A stretch of 6,138 bases of DNA from Bacillota bacterium (GTDB lineage Bacteria > Bacillota > Clostridia > Peptostreptococcales > Anaerovoracaceae). This document shows positions 5,693 to 6,138 of this stretch, piece after piece. The position numbers were made by a program, and so were the translations under genes. Under the pieces are notes generated by a model. The model was not told the origin of the DNA. It ran no database searches and saw only the letters and a list, made by a program, of their open reading frames with translations. The stretch's first letter is position 1, and every line of letters starts with the position of its first letter. Location: contig JAUNBO010000075.1 in assembly GCA_030527065.1 (NCBI GenBank), forward strand, positions 1-6,138. The letters are read 5' to 3'.

Positions 5693-6138
5693 ATGAATAA
5701 ACTCTCCATTTTGAGCAACGGGATCATCAAGAACAATCCGGTGCTGGTGCTGCTGCTGGGGACCTGCCCCACTCTGGCGGTGACCACCACGGCGGTAAAC
5801 GGCCTGGGCATGGGCGCTTCCACCATGGCGGTGCTCATCTGCTCCAACATCGTGATCTCTCTGCTGAAGAGGATCATACCGGACAAGGTGCGCATTCCCT
5901 GCTACATAGTGGTCATTGCGGGCTTCGTCACCATTGTGGGTTTTGTGCTGGAAGCTTACGCTCCCTCCATCAACGAATCCCTGGGCCTGTTCATTCCTTT
6001 GATCGTGGTGAACTGCATCATACTGGGCCGGGCGGAAATGTTTGCCAGCAAGCACAGCCTAGCGGATTCGGCCCTGGACGGTCTGGGCATGGGCCTGGGC
6101 TTCACCGGCGCCCTGTTCGTTATGGGCTCTGTCCGGGA
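5693..6138 (+). CDS. rnfE: Electron transport complex subunit RnfE (partial, 3' end cut)
   Basis: The first 148 codons are present, and the frame is still open at the window edge. The product is a membrane subunit of the NqrD/RnfE family; full-length members have about 200-230 residues, so roughly a quarter to a third is missing. Conserved stretches include KNNPVLV (13-19), GTCPTLAVTT (23-32), NGLGMG (36-41), LFIPLIVVNCIILGRAEMFA (99-118) and DGLGMGLGFT (129-138). C25 and C108 correspond to the cysteines that, in this family, help hold an iron-sulfur centre within the membrane between the two homologous subunits (RnfA/RnfE; NqrD/NqrE). Four or five membrane segments are visible. The start is ATG 5693, with GGGAGGG at 5676-5682 ten bases upstream, four bases after the rnfG stop. 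An ATG at 5685 is out of frame and stops after three codons. rnfA and rnfB would be expected next. Confidence 0.95.
   Translation, partial: MNKLSILSNGIIKNNPVLVLLLGTCPTLAVTTTAVNGLGMGASTMAVLICSNIVISLLKRIIPDKVRIPCYIVVIAGFVTIVGFVLEAYAPSINESLGLFIPLIVVNCIILGRAEMFASKHSLADSALDGLGMGLGFTGALFVMGSVR

Noticed and set aside
5083..5895. A 270-codon minus-strand frame across rnfG and rnfE, and a similar one at 5567-6055
   Set aside because: Both are antisense shadows of conserved Rnf genes with no recognisable protein family.

Overview
The window reads as a stretch of a GC-rich Firmicutes chromosome, most likely an anaerobic Clostridia (Lachnospiraceae or Oscillospiraceae-like). This rests on the order rnfC-rnfD-rnfG-rnfE, which is the clostridial/acetogen arrangement, on strong AGGAGG-type ribosome binding sites, and on a GC-rich but ATA-tolerant codon choice. 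The taxon is an inference; no rRNA or other direct marker is present. All recognised genes lie on the + strand, and nothing suggests a mobile element, phage or CRISPR array.

Layout. Bases 1-62 are the last 20 codons and stop of elongation factor Tu (tuf). A perfect 10-bp hairpin with a GAGA loop (94-117) follows it. Next is a two-gene unit: a ten-segment EamA/DMT-family permease (130-1050) and, 12 bases later behind a perfect AGGAGG, threonine synthase thrC (1063-2538). The gap 2539-2871 has no gene but is dense with signals. It holds a very long imperfect hairpin (2537-2663) that starts inside the thrC stop codon, a good extended -10 promoter (2715-2742), and a leader of about 120 nt with base-pairing potential. 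From 2872 to the window edge lies the Rnf operon: rnfC (TTG start), rnfD, rnfG and the first 148 codons of rnfE. rnfA and rnfB would be expected beyond the edge.

How it works together. Threonine synthase makes threonine from O-phosphohomoserine. The linked permease could export an amino acid or related metabolite, but its substrate is unknown. The Rnf complex couples electron transfer from reduced ferredoxin to NAD+ with pumping of Na+ or H+. RnfC carries the NADH/FMN site and two 4Fe-4S clusters, RnfD and RnfG carry covalently bound FMN, and RnfE belongs to the membrane core. The Rnf operon appears to have its own promoter, separate from tuf/thrC.

The genes are ordinary core metabolism. The part that may be undescribed is non-coding: the 127-nt hairpin after thrC, whose imperfections are all G-U pairs on the + strand, and the structured leader of rnfC.
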